A stretch of 37,397 bases of DNA from a virus: the IMG/VR virus record IMGVR_UViG_3300042466_000272, positions 1 to 37,397 of that record. The stretch is one strand, 5' to 3'. Made by a program: the position numbers and the translations under genes. Within the stretch, counting starts at the first letter, position 1. Every line of letters starts with the position of its first letter. A model generated the notes under the pieces. That model made no database searches, was not told the origin of the DNA, and saw nothing but the letters and a program-made list of their open reading frames with translations. Shown here in pieces: positions 29,596 to 37,397 of the stretch.

Positions 29596-31589
29596 TGTTT
29601 GAAGATTATTACATGCCACAGTTTGATGCAGACTATTTCAATAGCCCTGCATTCCAAGAGGCTATCGCAGATGCAATAGGGCAGTATTTCCCACCTGTTG
29701 CGGAGCAGGCGTATTACGCTCCAGCCGTAGAGCCTATGACTGTTGCGGCTGAACCTATCATGGGTATCGGCTTAGACAGCCTGTTGGGTACGAACTTCGG
29801 CACAGATTTTACCAACCTCGCGGAACAACCATACGTTGCGCCATATGTAGAACCATACGTTGCGCCATATGTAGAACCATACGTTGCGCCATATGCAGAA
29901 CCATACGTTGCGCCATATGTAGAACCATACGTTGCGCCATATGTAGAACCATACGTCACTCCTGTCGAAACCGCAGCACCTCTCGCAGCACCTCTCGCAG
30001 CACCTGTCGAAACCGCAGCACCGGTTGCTGCGCCTTTGGCGGGGCCTCTTGCAGCACCTGTCGAAACCGCAGCACCTGTCGAAACCGCAGCCCCTCTCGC
30101 GGCTCCGCTAACAATCGAAGAGCGAGAAGCGCGGCGGATTGCGGCGAACACGCCACCTCAAGGCACGCTCATAACGTCTTCGCTGTCCAACAAGGGGAAC
30201 GCAACTGGCTTTGGTCAGGGTAACACTTTCCGCGTCCGCGATGACCAAGAAGTGCGCATCACCGACAACAAAGGCAAAGTGCTGTTTAGTGGCTTTGGTC
30301 CTGAAGCGGCTCGGCAAGCTGTCGCTCTCGGCCAATCTATAACAAACGAAAAAGGTAACAAGGCTGGCTGGATGATCCAGACTGGCGACCGCACGATAAA
30401 CGCCGACGGCACTGTGGGCAGTACGCGCTGGAATGATGTTGCGCGTGAGAAAGTCAACGAGAGCGTTCTCGGCAAGATTGCAGATGTGGCGTTGCCGGTT
30501 GTTGGCGGGATTTTAGCAGGCCCATTAGGTGCGGCTGCTGGTTCTGCGGCATCAAGCGTTGCTCAAGGGCGCAGTATAGAAAACACATTGCTCCGCGCCG
30601 GATTGTCTGCGGGTACTACTGCTCTTGGTGGTCAAGTGTTTGGGCCGGCTAGTTCCGCGGCTGGCTCTGCCGCTGGGTCAACGGCTGGTTCTGCTGCGGG
30701 TGGAGCGGCTGGTGCTGCTGCCGGAACTACCGCTGGCTCCGCGCTTGGTTCTGTTGCGGGCGACATCGTTGTAAACGCAGCGAGAAGCGTAGCGCCTAGC
30801 CTTCTTGGTTCGGCAATTGGCAGCACGGTGGGTTCCGTAGTTCCATCGCTTATTAATACTCCCCCCTCTATCCCGGAAGAAATTGTAGTTACCGGAACGA
30901 GGCCGACAGAAGTAGACCTTGGTGGAGTGCTTGGCGCGTTAACGCCACCAGCGCCGACACCGACGACTCCTTCCATCCCGGAAGAAATTGTAGTTACCGG
31001 AACGAGGCCGACAGAAGTAGACCTTGGTGGAGTGCTTGGCGCGTTAACGCCGACAATAATATCGCCTACGCCTACGCCTACGCCTACGCCGACCACGGCA
31101 GCGCCTGAAGAAATCGTTGTTACCGCGCCACAGGCAACGGCCGCGCCCTTACCAATACCGGGCTTTGAAACCGCTATCCCTGCGATAACGGGCGGTGCGC
31201 TTACCGCAGCGCAGACGGCAGGCACACCGCCTTCTGCTAAGGACGGCTTTCTTGGTACTGGTCTAACCATACCTCAACTCCTATCCCTCGGTGGTGTCGG
31301 GGCTGATCTTCTAAAAAATCTTTTGGCTGGTGGTGGCGGCGCAGGCGCGGGAGTACCCTATGTCTCGCCATTTGGCACGGGCGTAGGTTTTGCCCCCGGC
31401 CAAGATATGCGCGCCAATCCAAACATCATGGACTATGAGCGGTATGGTTTCGGCCCAGAAGCTATGTTCTTCCAGCCGGGCTACGGCCTTCTCTCTGCGG
31501 GCGCTGCTCCCCAAGCGCAACCCATTATGGCAGTTCCCCAAGCACAGCCCGCAATGGTAACTAACCCTAGATACGAGCCGTTGATCTAA
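29595..31589 (+). CDS. Repeat-rich 664-aa protein with TonB-box-like motifs, unknown function
   Basis: Four regions. Residues 79-118: five tandem PYVAPYVE units (24-bp DNA repeats), then Ala/Pro-rich VETAAP and APLAAPLAA blocks. Residues about 175-300: a folded domain containing FRVRDDQEVRITDNKGKVLF and GWMIQTGDRTINADGTVGST. Residues about 300-420: Gly/Ala/Ser-rich zipper-like stretches (AAGSAAGSTAGSAAGGAAGA) able to enter membranes. Residues 426-513: EEIVVTGTR twice in a 35-residue repeat and EEIVVTAPQ once, resembling TonB boxes of outer-membrane receptors. The C-terminus is Gly- and aromatic-rich (NPNIMDYERYGFGPEAMFF). It lies between portal and scaffold genes, so a virion or ejected protein is likely. 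No known family assigned. Confidence 0.7.
   Translation: MFEDYYMPQFDADYFNSPAFQEAIADAIGQYFPPVAEQAYYAPAVEPMTVAAEPIMGIGLDSLLGTNFGTDFTNLAEQPYVAPYVEPYVAPYVEPYVAPYAEPYVAPYVEPYVAPYVEPYVTPVETAAPLAAPLAAPVETAAPVAAPLAGPLAAPVETAAPVETAAPLAAPLTIEEREARRIAANTPPQGTLITSSLSNKGNATGFGQGNTFRVRDDQEVRITDNKGKVLFSGFGPEAARQAVALGQSITNEKGNKAGWMIQTGDRTINADGTVGSTRWNDVAREKVNESVLGKIADVALPVVGGILAGPLGAAAGSAASSVAQGRSIENTLLRAGLSAGTTALGGQVFGPASSAAGSAAGSTAGSAAGGAAGAAAGTTAGSALGSVAGDIVVNAARSVAPSLLGSAIGSTVGSVVPSLINTPPSIPEEIVVTGTRPTEVDLGGVLGALTPPAPTPTTPSIPEEIVVTGTRPTEVDLGGVLGALTPTIISPTPTPTPTPTTAAPEEIVVTAPQATAAPLPIPGFETAIPAITGGALTAAQTAGTPPSAKDGFLGTGLTIPQLLSLGGVGADLLKNLLAGGGGAGAGVPYVSPFGTGVGFAPGQDMRANPNIMDYERYGFGPEAMFFQPGYGLLSAGAAPQAQPIMAVPQAQPAMVTNPRYEPLI
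29829..29948 (+). repeat. Five tandem 24-bp repeats
   Basis: Unit CCATACGTTGCGCCATATGT plus AGAA, five copies (one base change in copy three), encoding PYVAPYVE. A half copy follows (29949-29957). Such arrays change copy number by slippage. Confidence 0.9.
30870..31051 (+). repeat. 77-bp perfect direct repeat, 105-bp period
   Basis: 30870-30946 and 30975-31051 are identical as far as I can read. Each encodes IPEEIVVTGTRPTEVDLGGV and the following LGALT. Exact DNA identity points to a recent duplication or gene-conversion event. Confidence 0.9.
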
Positions 31590-31819
31590 TGGACCCTATT
31601 ACAAAAGCTAACCACGCCAAGCGTCTTCTTGAGGATGACATTCTCAAGGAGGCATTTGCCGCAGTGGAAAAAGATATTTTTGAAGAGTGGCGTATGTCAG
31701 CACATACTGACTATAGCGGACGCTCTGACATGTTTCACACGCTCAAAGGACTTGAGCGGTTGAAAGCCCGCCTACAGGCAATTCTTGATGACGGCCTAGT
31801 CGCCCAATCGAGGAGTTAA
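31589..31819 (+). CDS. Small conserved head-module protein, 76 aa
   Basis: Starts in a TAATG overlap with the preceding stop. Helical throughout: KANHAKRLLEDDILKEAFAA, VEKDIFEEWRMSA and the last helix LKGLERLKARLQAILDDG. The pattern A-(K/R)-x-L-L-x-D-x-x-L-x-x-A-F-x-x-(V/L)-x-x-D is shared by many short phage proteins located between portal and capsid genes. The function is not known. Possibilities are a chaperone or minor scaffold component. Confidence 0.7.
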   Translation: MDPITKANHAKRLLEDDILKEAFAAVEKDIFEEWRMSAHTDYSGRSDMFHTLKGLERLKARLQAILDDGLVAQSRS

Positions 31820-31841
31820 CATTTAACAAAGAAGGTGCTAT

Positions 31842-32852
31842 ATGACGGAACAAGTCGGCAACCCCAGTGCAGGGATCGGCCTCCACGAAGCAACACTAGC
31901 CATCGACCAATTGCTTGGCCCTGATGAGGACACCCAAGACGAGGCCGAGGCGCAAGAGCCTGAAGAGGCTCAGGACGACGCGGAAGAAACTGAAGCCGAG
32001 GATTACTCGGAAGAAGAGGAATACGAACAGTCCGACCGAGATGAAGAGGACGACAACGAAGAGGTTATCGAACAGGAACTTCCTGACGATCTAACCATCA
32101 AGGTTAAACTTGACGGTGAAGAAACGGAAGTCACCCTTGACGAACTTCGGAAAGGTTATTCTCGTTATTCGGATTACACACGGAAAACTCAGGCATTAGC
32201 CGAAGAACGCAAGTCGTTCCATGGCGAAGCCGAAGCGATCCGAATGGAACGCGCTCAATACGCGGAACTGCTACCGGCGCTTAAAGCGCAACTTGAGGTA
32301 CAGTCCGAGGCTGAGCCTGATTGGGACAATCTTTATAACGAAGACCCCATTGAGGCGGCGCGGTTGGAACGGCATTGGAATAAGTCTCGTCAAGAACGAG
32401 CCGCTAAACTTCAGGCTATTAATACTGAACAGCAGCGGATTGCTCAAGAGATGACCAAAGAGCAACAGCGGGCATTGGCTGACATTGTGCAGTCAGAGCG
32501 CGCCAAACTCACCGAAGTCATTCCGGAATGGAAAGACGAAGGTACAATGCAAAGCGAAGCTAAGGAACTTCGTGAATGGGCGATAAACAATGGGTTTAGT
32601 GAACGCGACCTAAGCGCACTTGTTCAAGCCAGTCACGTCTCGATCCTTCGCAAAGCTATGATGTTTGATAAGGGTTCGAAGAAAGTGGAAAAAGTGAAGG
32701 CCCAGCCAAAGAAGGTTGCCCGGATCGTTCGCCCCGGTTCTTCAGGAACTCAAGTCAATAACCGTTCTTCCGATGTAAAGAAAGCGTCCCAGCGCCTTGC
32801 GCGTACAGGCCGTGTTGCAGATGCAGCGGCCTTGTTGGATAAACTCATTTAA
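31842..32852 (+). CDS. Capsid scaffolding protein
   Basis: 336 aa with an AAGAAGGTG site. Residues 25-82 are almost purely acidic (EDTQDEAEAQEPEEAQ, EEEEYEQSDRDEEDDNEE). A small conserved module IKVKLDGEETEVTLDELRKG YSRYSDYTRKTQAL when split at the Gly lies at about 87-122 and is typical of phage scaffolds. Long coiled coils (about 120-240) follow, and a basic C-terminus (KKVARIVRPGSSG) should bind the inside of the capsid shell. Directly precedes the major capsid gene, where scaffolds are found. It is not expected in the mature virion. Confidence 0.85.
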   Translation: MTEQVGNPSAGIGLHEATLAIDQLLGPDEDTQDEAEAQEPEEAQDDAEETEAEDYSEEEEYEQSDRDEEDDNEEVIEQELPDDLTIKVKLDGEETEVTLDELRKGYSRYSDYTRKTQALAEERKSFHGEAEAIRMERAQYAELLPALKAQLEVQSEAEPDWDNLYNEDPIEAARLERHWNKSRQERAAKLQAINTEQQRIAQEMTKEQQRALADIVQSERAKLTEVIPEWKDEGTMQSEAKELREWAINNGFSERDLSALVQASHVSILRKAMMFDKGSKKVEKVKAQPKKVARIVRPGSSGTQVNNRSSDVKKASQRLARTGRVADAAALLDKLI

Positions 32853-32867
32853 TAAGGATTTGAACTA

Positions 32868-33830
32868 ATGGCTATTGTAGCAAATACATTTACCCGGTAC
32901 TCCGCTATCGGTATTCGTGAAGACTTGTCGAACGTTATCTATAACATCTCGCCAGAAGAAACCCCGTTCATTTCGAACATCGGCCGCGAGAGCGTCAAGA
33001 ACACCTACTACGAATGGCAGACAGACGTTTTGGCTGCGGCCTCAGCTTCTAACGCCGCTCTCGAAGGTGACGACATTTCTTCGTTCACTGCTGTTACGCC
33101 AACCGCTCGCGTTGGTAACTACACGCAGATCAGCACGAAGAACGTCGTAATCTCCGGTACGCTTGAAGCAGTCGATAAGGCTGGTCGTCGTAACGAAATG
33201 ACCTATCAGCTTGCTAAGCTGGGTTCGGAACTGAAGCGTGACATGGAAAGCGCATTGCTTGCCAACCAAGCTTCTGTTGCTGGTAACACCACAACTGCAC
33301 GTCGTACCGCTGGTCTGCCTGCGTGGTTGACTTCGAACACCTCGTTCGGTTCAGGCGGTGCGAACCCAACTGTTGGCTCGACCCCAACTGCTGCTCGTAC
33401 CGATGGTACGCAGCGTGCGTTCACGGAAACACTGTTGAAGGGTGTTATCCAGAGCGTCTGGACTTCGGGTGGTACGCCTAAGATGTTGATGGTTGGTCCG
33501 TTCAACAAGACGGTCGCTTCCGGTTTCACAGGTATCGCCACACGTTTCCGTGACGTTCCTGCTGGCCAGCAGGCACAAATCATCGGCGCAGCCGACGTGT
33601 ATGTGTCTGACTTCGGTACGGTCAACATCGTTCCTAACCGCTTCCAGCGTGACCGCGATGCGTTCATCGTCGATCCTGACTACGCATCGTTGGCAGTTCT
33701 TCGTCCAATCCAGAAAATGGACTTGGCGAAAACTGGTGACGCCGAGAAGGCTCTGTTGCTTGTTGAGTACGGTCTGAAGGTGAACAACCAAGCCGCTCAC
33801 GGTATCGTAGCTGACTTGACCACTTCGTAA
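32868..33830 (+). CDS. Major capsid protein, SU10/DUF5309 family (HK97 fold)
   Basis: 320 aa with an AAGGA site. The N-terminus TFTRYSAIGIREDLSNVIYN, ISPEETPFISNIGRES is the signature of the SU10-type (DUF5309) capsid family, followed by YYEWQTDVLAAASASNAALE GDD when read across, the glycine/threonine-rich E-loop region and the KRDMESALLANQASV spine helix at about 125-140. It ends with DYASLAVLRPIQKMDLAKTG and VEYGLKVNNQAAHG, the P-domain strand pattern. Several hundred copies form the head. Codons look strongly optimised (many GCT, GGT, AAC), as for a highly expressed gene. A perfect hairpin follows the gene. Confidence 0.93.
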   Translation: MAIVANTFTRYSAIGIREDLSNVIYNISPEETPFISNIGRESVKNTYYEWQTDVLAAASASNAALEGDDISSFTAVTPTARVGNYTQISTKNVVISGTLEAVDKAGRRNEMTYQLAKLGSELKRDMESALLANQASVAGNTTTARRTAGLPAWLTSNTSFGSGGANPTVGSTPTAARTDGTQRAFTETLLKGVIQSVWTSGGTPKMLMVGPFNKTVASGFTGIATRFRDVPAGQQAQIIGAADVYVSDFGTVNIVPNRFQRDRDAFIVDPDYASLAVLRPIQKMDLAKTGDAEKALLLVEYGLKVNNQAAHGIVADLTTS

Positions 33831-33845
33831 GAAGGTCTATCTGGG

Positions 33846-33868
33846 TGAGGGGGCATAGTGCCCCCTCA
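33846..33868 (+). terminator. Hairpin after the major capsid gene, partial terminator or mRNA stabiliser
   Basis: TGAGGGGGCA (33846-33855) pairs perfectly with TGCCCCCTCA (33859-33868) around a 3-base loop. No T tract follows directly, so complete termination is unlikely. Hairpins after capsid genes often protect the upstream mRNA or reduce read-through to tail genes. Confidence 0.7.
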
Positions 33869-33887
33869 TCTAACTATTGAGGGTTTT

Positions 33888-34193
33888 ATGACTAAACGCC
33901 TTATCAACGACGATGCTTTCACAGGCGTCAAAACTTTTTACGACTATGATGCCGGTAAAGACGAAGCGATCATCTCGAAAGAGCAAGACGTTTCCGCAAT
34001 CATCGAGCAGAACAAACGCGAATTTAACGATGCGCCCGAACGTTGGGGTGAGTGGACAAAGGTTGGCAGCATCCCGATTTCAGTGTATTATGAACTTGAG
34101 CGCCAAGGTATAACTAAAGACCAAGAGGCGATGAAGAAGTGGCTGAACGATCCTGACAATCGTTACTTCCGCACAAGGCCGGGGACTGTTTAA
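33888..34193 (+). CDS. Conserved structural-module protein, 101 aa
   Basis: ATG 33888 with a GAGGG site; an in-frame ATG at 33858 lies inside the hairpin and is unlikely. N-terminus KRLINDDAFTGVKTFYDYD reads as a beta hairpin. The second half, RWGEWTKVGSIPISVYYELE then DPDNRYFRTRPGTV, matches a pattern (xxxxARIPxSVxYxL, LNDPDNRxFRTRPG) in small proteins encoded after capsid genes in many phages. No function has been proven; a head-completion role is plausible. The stop overlaps the adaptor start (TAATG). Confidence 0.75.
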   Translation: MTKRLINDDAFTGVKTFYDYDAGKDEAIISKEQDVSAIIEQNKREFNDAPERWGEWTKVGSIPISVYYELERQGITKDQEAMKKWLNDPDNRYFRTRPGTV

Positions 34194-34813
34194 TGGCGAT
34201 TACGACGTATTCAGAGTTGAGGACCGCAGTCGCCGATTGGCTCAATCGATCCGATCTGACGGCTGCTATTCCGAACTTCATCTCGCTTGCTGAAGCGCAG
34301 ATGAGCCGCCAAATCCGTCACCGTAAGATGGTGACGCGGGCGACCGCAACTATGGATACGCCGTACTTTGCTGTTCCTGCTGACTGGAAAGAAACAATCC
34401 GGTTCCAGTTGAACACAAACCCAATTACTCCGCTGCTCTACGTCACACCCGAACAGCTTCTCGAAGACAGCTACTCCTACAGTTCCGCAGGCCAACCACT
34501 GTTCTTCACGACCGTTGGCCAGCAGTTCGAAGTTCTGCCGCAGCCCGATGGGTCTTACGACGCAGAACTCCTTTACTACGCCAAGCTGACGCCATTGTCT
34601 GACGCAGCGCCGACTAACTGGCTTTTGACTGAAAGCCCAGACATCTACCTGTATGGCACGCTGGCTCAGTCCGCGCCGTACTTAAAGGAAGATGAACGCA
34701 CCGCCATCTGGACTTCTTTGTACGAGAAGCTGGTAGAAGATATGCGTATTGCCGACGAGCGTGCGCGTATTGGTTCGTCTAAACTGAAACCCCGCATAAG
34801 GACATTCGGATGA
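34193..34813 (+). CDS. Head-tail adaptor protein (SU10 adaptor/gp4-like)
   Basis: 206 aa. The N-terminal helices ITTYSELRTAVADWLNRSDL and IPNFISLAEAQMSRQIRHRK are the hallmark of adaptor proteins that bind the lower face of the portal ring in SU10- and P22-like phages. A beta insert (TPYFAVPADWKETIRFQL and YSSAGQPLFFTTVGQQFEVL) and C-terminal helices (SPDIYLYGTLAQSAPYLKED, YEKLVEDMRIADERARIGSS) follow, as in the family. Twelve copies would extend the channel to the nozzle encoded at 4108. Coupled to both neighbours by overlaps. Confidence 0.85.
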   Translation: MAITTYSELRTAVADWLNRSDLTAAIPNFISLAEAQMSRQIRHRKMVTRATATMDTPYFAVPADWKETIRFQLNTNPITPLLYVTPEQLLEDSYSYSSAGQPLFFTTVGQQFEVLPQPDGSYDAELLYYAKLTPLSDAAPTNWLLTESPDIYLYGTLAQSAPYLKEDERTAIWTSLYEKLVEDMRIADERARIGSSKLKPRIRTFG

Positions 34814-35190
34814 GTTTTTCTAATTATCTTGAGAACAAAGTTCTCGGCCATGTGTTTGGCGCAACGCCGTACACCGCACCTGCCACTTTGTATGTCGGCC
34901 TGTTTACGTCTGATCCGGGCGAAGGCGGCGGGGGCACAGAAGTTTCTGGCGGCTCCTACGCTCGGCAAACGATTGCGTTCACAGTAACGGCCAATCAGGC
35001 GTCTAATACGGCGGCTGTTGAGTTCCCAACTGCGACTGCTTCGTGGGGCACAGTAACCTACGCGGCGGTATATGACGCTTCCACGAGCGGCAATATGCTT
35101 GCCTATGGTGCGTTGTCCACGAGCAAGACGATTGCAAGCGGTGACGTTCTCCGTATTCCTGCGGGCGACTTCGATATCAATCTGGACTAA
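34810..35190 (+). CDS. Tail-fibre-associated/tail protein, Gp80-like
   Basis: 126 aa, ATGA-coupled to the adaptor. The start SFSNYLENKVLGHVFGATPY TAPATLYVGLFTSDPG, split at the Tyr, and EVSGGSYARQTIAF are the conserved features of a small beta-rich phage tail protein family (Gp80-like). The rest is beta strands with many Thr and Ala (SWGTVTYAAVYDASTSGNML). Such proteins connect fibres or decorate the tail. The exact position in the virion is not known. Confidence 0.7.
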   Translation: MSFSNYLENKVLGHVFGATPYTAPATLYVGLFTSDPGEGGGGTEVSGGSYARQTIAFTVTANQASNTAAVEFPTATASWGTVTYAAVYDASTSGNMLAYGALSTSKTIASGDVLRIPAGDFDINLD

Positions 35191-35194
35191 GTAG

Positions 35195-36076
35195 ATGGCT
35201 GGCTACGGCAGCGGCTTATACGGACGTGGTAATTACGGGATAGACCCTAAAGAGGCGTCTATCACCGTTAATGCCGCGTCTAGTGTTGCCGTAACCGCCA
35301 ATCGTGTTCAGAGTATTTCCGTCGCGTCTAGCGCGGTATCATCTACAACTGTTGTAGCGAACCGCGTTCAAAGCGCGTCTGCGACATCGACAGCCACATC
35401 GTCCACAACCGTAACCGCCAACCGGGTTGCGTTTGCGGCGATCACAACAACGGCAACATCTAGCGTCTCTGTAGCCGCTCAAAGGCTGGCTGTGGCCTCG
35501 ATCACAGTCAACGCGCAGTCATCCACCTCTGTCACTGCCAATCGCATCCAGAGCGTTTCTGCGACCGTTAACGCAACATCGTCGGTCAGCGTCTCTGCTA
35601 TTCGCTACGCCGACATTGTGGTTTCATCTACGGCCACCTCATCGACATCCGTTGCAGCGCAGAGGATTGCTCTTGCAAGCGTAACGGACACCGCGACATC
35701 GAGCGTGTCGGTAAACGTAAATCGTATCGCGCTGGCGGCAGTAACGTCGAACGCCGCATCGTCGGTAAGCGTATCGCTTCAAGGTGTGTTCCTTGTGATC
35801 GTCACATCGAATGCGACATCCTCGACAAGCGTTACTGTAAACCGCCGAATGACGGCTGCGGCTAATTGTAACGCCCAATCTAGCGTCACGATTAACGCCA
35901 CAAAGAAGTGGGAGCCGCAGCCAATCACGCCGGAAACGTGGACTGCGGAGACGGATACATCTGAGACTTGGACACCCGTCGAAGCGATTGCAGAAACTTG
36001 GACACCGCAATCAATAACAAACGAGACATGGACGCCAATTTCTGATACAGCAGAAATATGGCAGCAAGCTGCGTGA
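35195..36076 (+). CDS. Repeat-built tail protein, 11 twenty-residue repeats plus ETWTP repeats
   Basis: 293 aa. The start MAGYGSGLYGRGNYGID is a conserved short motif at the beginning of several phage tail proteins. About eleven units of 20 residues follow (pattern ASxTxxATSSxSVxxNRIxx; DNA period 60 bp, diverged at the DNA level), probably a stacked beta rod. The last 55 residues carry five ten-residue units with ETWTP or a variant (ETWTAETDT, ETWTPVEAIA, ETWTPQSITN). The pattern suggests a rigid thin fibre or spacer with a tryptophan-rich tip. It lies directly before the tail-fibre gene. No family is assigned. Confidence 0.7.
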   Translation: MAGYGSGLYGRGNYGIDPKEASITVNAASSVAVTANRVQSISVASSAVSSTTVVANRVQSASATSTATSSTTVTANRVAFAAITTTATSSVSVAAQRLAVASITVNAQSSTSVTANRIQSVSATVNATSSVSVSAIRYADIVVSSTATSSTSVAAQRIALASVTDTATSSVSVNVNRIALAAVTSNAASSVSVSLQGVFLVIVTSNATSSTSVTVNRRMTAAANCNAQSSVTINATKKWEPQPITPETWTAETDTSETWTPVEAIAETWTPQSITNETWTPISDTAEIWQQAA

Positions 36077-36084
36077 GGACTTAA

Positions 36085-37397
36085 ATGGCTGATACAACCA
36101 CAACAAACCTTGGATTAACGAAACCCGAAGTAGGCGCATCCGCCGATACTTGGGGGACAAAGGTTAATACCGATCTCGATCTAGTCGATGCGCTCTTTGC
36201 TGCGGCTGGTACAGGAACTTCCGTCGGCTTAAATGTCGGTGCAGGCAAGACGCTGGCCATAGCTGGCAACGTGTCCGCCAATGGCGCGACGATCAGCCCA
36301 ACCGAACTCAGCTATCTGGACACTGTTTCTTCAAACATCCAGACGCAGCTTAACGCTAAAGAACCGACAATCACCACACTGGGTGTCGCCAAGGGTGGTA
36401 CAGGTACGTCCACTGCATTCACCGCTGGCTCGGTCGTCTTTGCTGGCGCTTCTGGCGTATATACGCAGGACAACGCTAACCTGTTCTGGGACAACGCCAA
36501 CGACCGGCTTGGGATTGGTACGGCTTCGCCGGGTAGTAAGCTAGATGTTGTCGGAACCATCAACGCCTCTGACGGGACCAACGGCAATATCCGTGCGTAT
36601 GTTGATGGCACTTCTGCATATCTCCAGAGCCTTAACCAAGCAGCCAACGCCTATCGCCCACTATTAGCTATGGGTTCTACAATCTCGTTTGCCAATAACG
36701 GCGTGACGAATATGACCTTGGATGCCAGTGGTAACCTTGGGATTGGTGCTACGCCGAGTGCTTGGAGTGGCGGCTTTAGGGCTGTTCAGTTTTCTGGCGG
36801 TAATTCTTTTTATTCTCAAGGGGGGCAATCGTCGTTAGGTTCTAACGCCTATAACGATAGCGGCTGGAAATACGCTGGAACAGGGACAGCGGGGCTGTTT
36901 ACGAATGTCCAAGGTGAATTTGCTTGGTATAACGCCGCATCCGGCACAGCAGGAAACGCTATCTCCTTCACACAGGCGATGACGCTGAATGCGAGTGGCA
37001 ACTTGCTGGTAGGAACAACGACTGCGCTATTCGGCACCACTAACCGGGGCAATATAACGCTGAATGGTTCTACCGACAGTATATTTGTGCTGGGCACCGG
37101 TGGAAGTGCTAGGGCTTGGCTCTATGCCACTGCGTCTAATTCCTATTTGTCATCGGCAAACACTCTAATTTTTGAGACGAACGGTGCAAACGAACGCATG
37201 CGCATCACCAGCGCGGGTGATGTCGGGATTGGTACGGCTGCGCCGGGTGCGAAGTTGGATGTTTCTTCAACAACTGACGGAGATACAATTCGGGTTTCGT
37301 TTCCAAGCGCTGCCACTGGGACAATAGGCGGCGGTATCCAATTCCGTGCGTATACCAATTCCGCAGTCCTAGTGGAACAAGGCCGTATACAGACAAT
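36085..37397 (+). CDS. Tail fibre protein, N-terminal part (partial, continues at base 1)
   Basis: Open from ATG 36085 to the window end, 437 codons plus two bases. The N-terminus [35 protein letters not shown], split at the Ala, is the classic phage fibre attachment motif (LxLTKPxxGxxDTWGxxxNxDLxxID). AKGGTGTST follows at about 112-120, and then repeats such as [44 protein letters not shown] and [17 protein letters not shown], matching those at 1-400. If the last two bases AT are the same as the first two of the window, the frame runs on unbroken to the S74 chaperone end, giving a protein of about 729 aa. Confidence 0.88.
   Translation, partial: MADTTTTNLGLTKPEVGASADTWGTKVNTDLDLVDALFAAAGTGTSVGLNVGAGKTLAIAGNVSANGATISPTELSYLDTVSSNIQTQLNAKEPTITTLGVAKGGTGTSTAFTAGSVVFAGASGVYTQDNANLFWDNANDRLGIGTASPGSKLDVVGTINASDGTNGNIRAYVDGTSAYLQSLNQAANAYRPLLAMGSTISFANNGVTNMTLDASGNLGIGATPSAWSGGFRAVQFSGGNSFYSQGGQSSLGSNAYNDSGWKYAGTGTAGLFTNVQGEFAWYNAASGTAGNAISFTQAMTLNASGNLLVGTTTALFGTTNRGNITLNGSTDSIFVLGTGGSARAWLYATASNSYLSSANTLIFETNGANERMRITSAGDVGIGTAAPGAKLDVSSTTDGDTIRVSFPSAATGTIGGGIQFRAYTNSAVLVEQGRIQT

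Noticed and set aside
35195-36076. CRISPR-like 60-bp periodicity
   Set aside because: The periodic DNA is coding, units are not identical, and there are no repeat-spacer boundaries or cas genes.
1-37397. Diversity-generating retroelement, retron or tRNA genes
   Set aside because: No reverse-transcriptase motif, no template/variable repeat pair and no cloverleaf was found on reading both strands.

Overview
The window is almost wall-to-wall phage DNA: the genome of a short-tailed (podovirus-like) double-stranded DNA bacteriophage, complete or nearly so. Large terminase, portal, scaffold, major capsid protein, head-tail adaptor, tail nozzle, ejection proteins, tail fibre, a lysis cassette and a full replication set are present. 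No tape measure, sheath or long-tail tube gene is seen. The window edges cut one tail-fibre gene: its N-terminal part runs off the right end and its chaperone-type C-terminal part enters at base 1, so the molecule is probably circular or circularly permuted. The host is a Gram-negative bacterium, shown by Rz/Rz1 spanins, a second lipoprotein and consensus sigma-70 promoters. Several features (a SANT/GcrA-like regulator, TonB-box-like repeats common in alphaproteobacterial receptors) would fit an alphaproteobacterium, but that is inference.

Layout from base 1: end of the tail fibre; an HNH endonuclease; small tail/lysis-associated genes; two related membrane proteins (holin candidates), a GH19 endolysin and Rz/Rz1 (to 4.1 kb); a P22 gp10-like nozzle protein and a fibre/decoration protein; a block of probable internal virion (ejection) proteins ending in a lytic transglycosylase (6.8-11.3 kb); a RuvC-like resolvase and an SNF2 helicase. 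These meet a leftward replication cluster (ssDNA-binding DUF2815, Cas4/RecB-like DUF2800 nuclease, family A DNA polymerase) at a strong bidirectional hairpin at 13.27 kb. From a divergent control region at 17.0 kb a rightward early operon runs through a SANT-like regulator, six small genes mostly joined by ATGA overlaps, a primase-helicase and a DUF3310 protein.

21.94-24.33 kb is the control hub. It holds an intrinsic terminator and a 300-bp noncoding block of nested direct and inverted repeats (best guess: replication origin, or a terminase/pac site). A leftward operon follows, with four tiny proteins, an XRE-type repressor and the small terminase, driven by a promoter whose spacer contains a perfect palindrome. 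About 490 bp of noncoding DNA then carries several hairpins. A 9-bp motif, CACTGTTAC, recurs through this hub. Rightward, a TTG-started serine recombinase leads into the large terminase. A near-consensus promoter overlapping the terL stop then drives the late head genes: endonuclease VII, DUF6496, portal, a repeat-rich 664-aa protein, scaffold, SU10-type capsid protein, adaptor, tail proteins and the tail fibre.

Taken together, the repressor with a nearby palindromic operator, the recombinase and the regulated leftward operon suggest a temperate or plasmid-like phase. No large integrase, att site or partition gene can be demonstrated.
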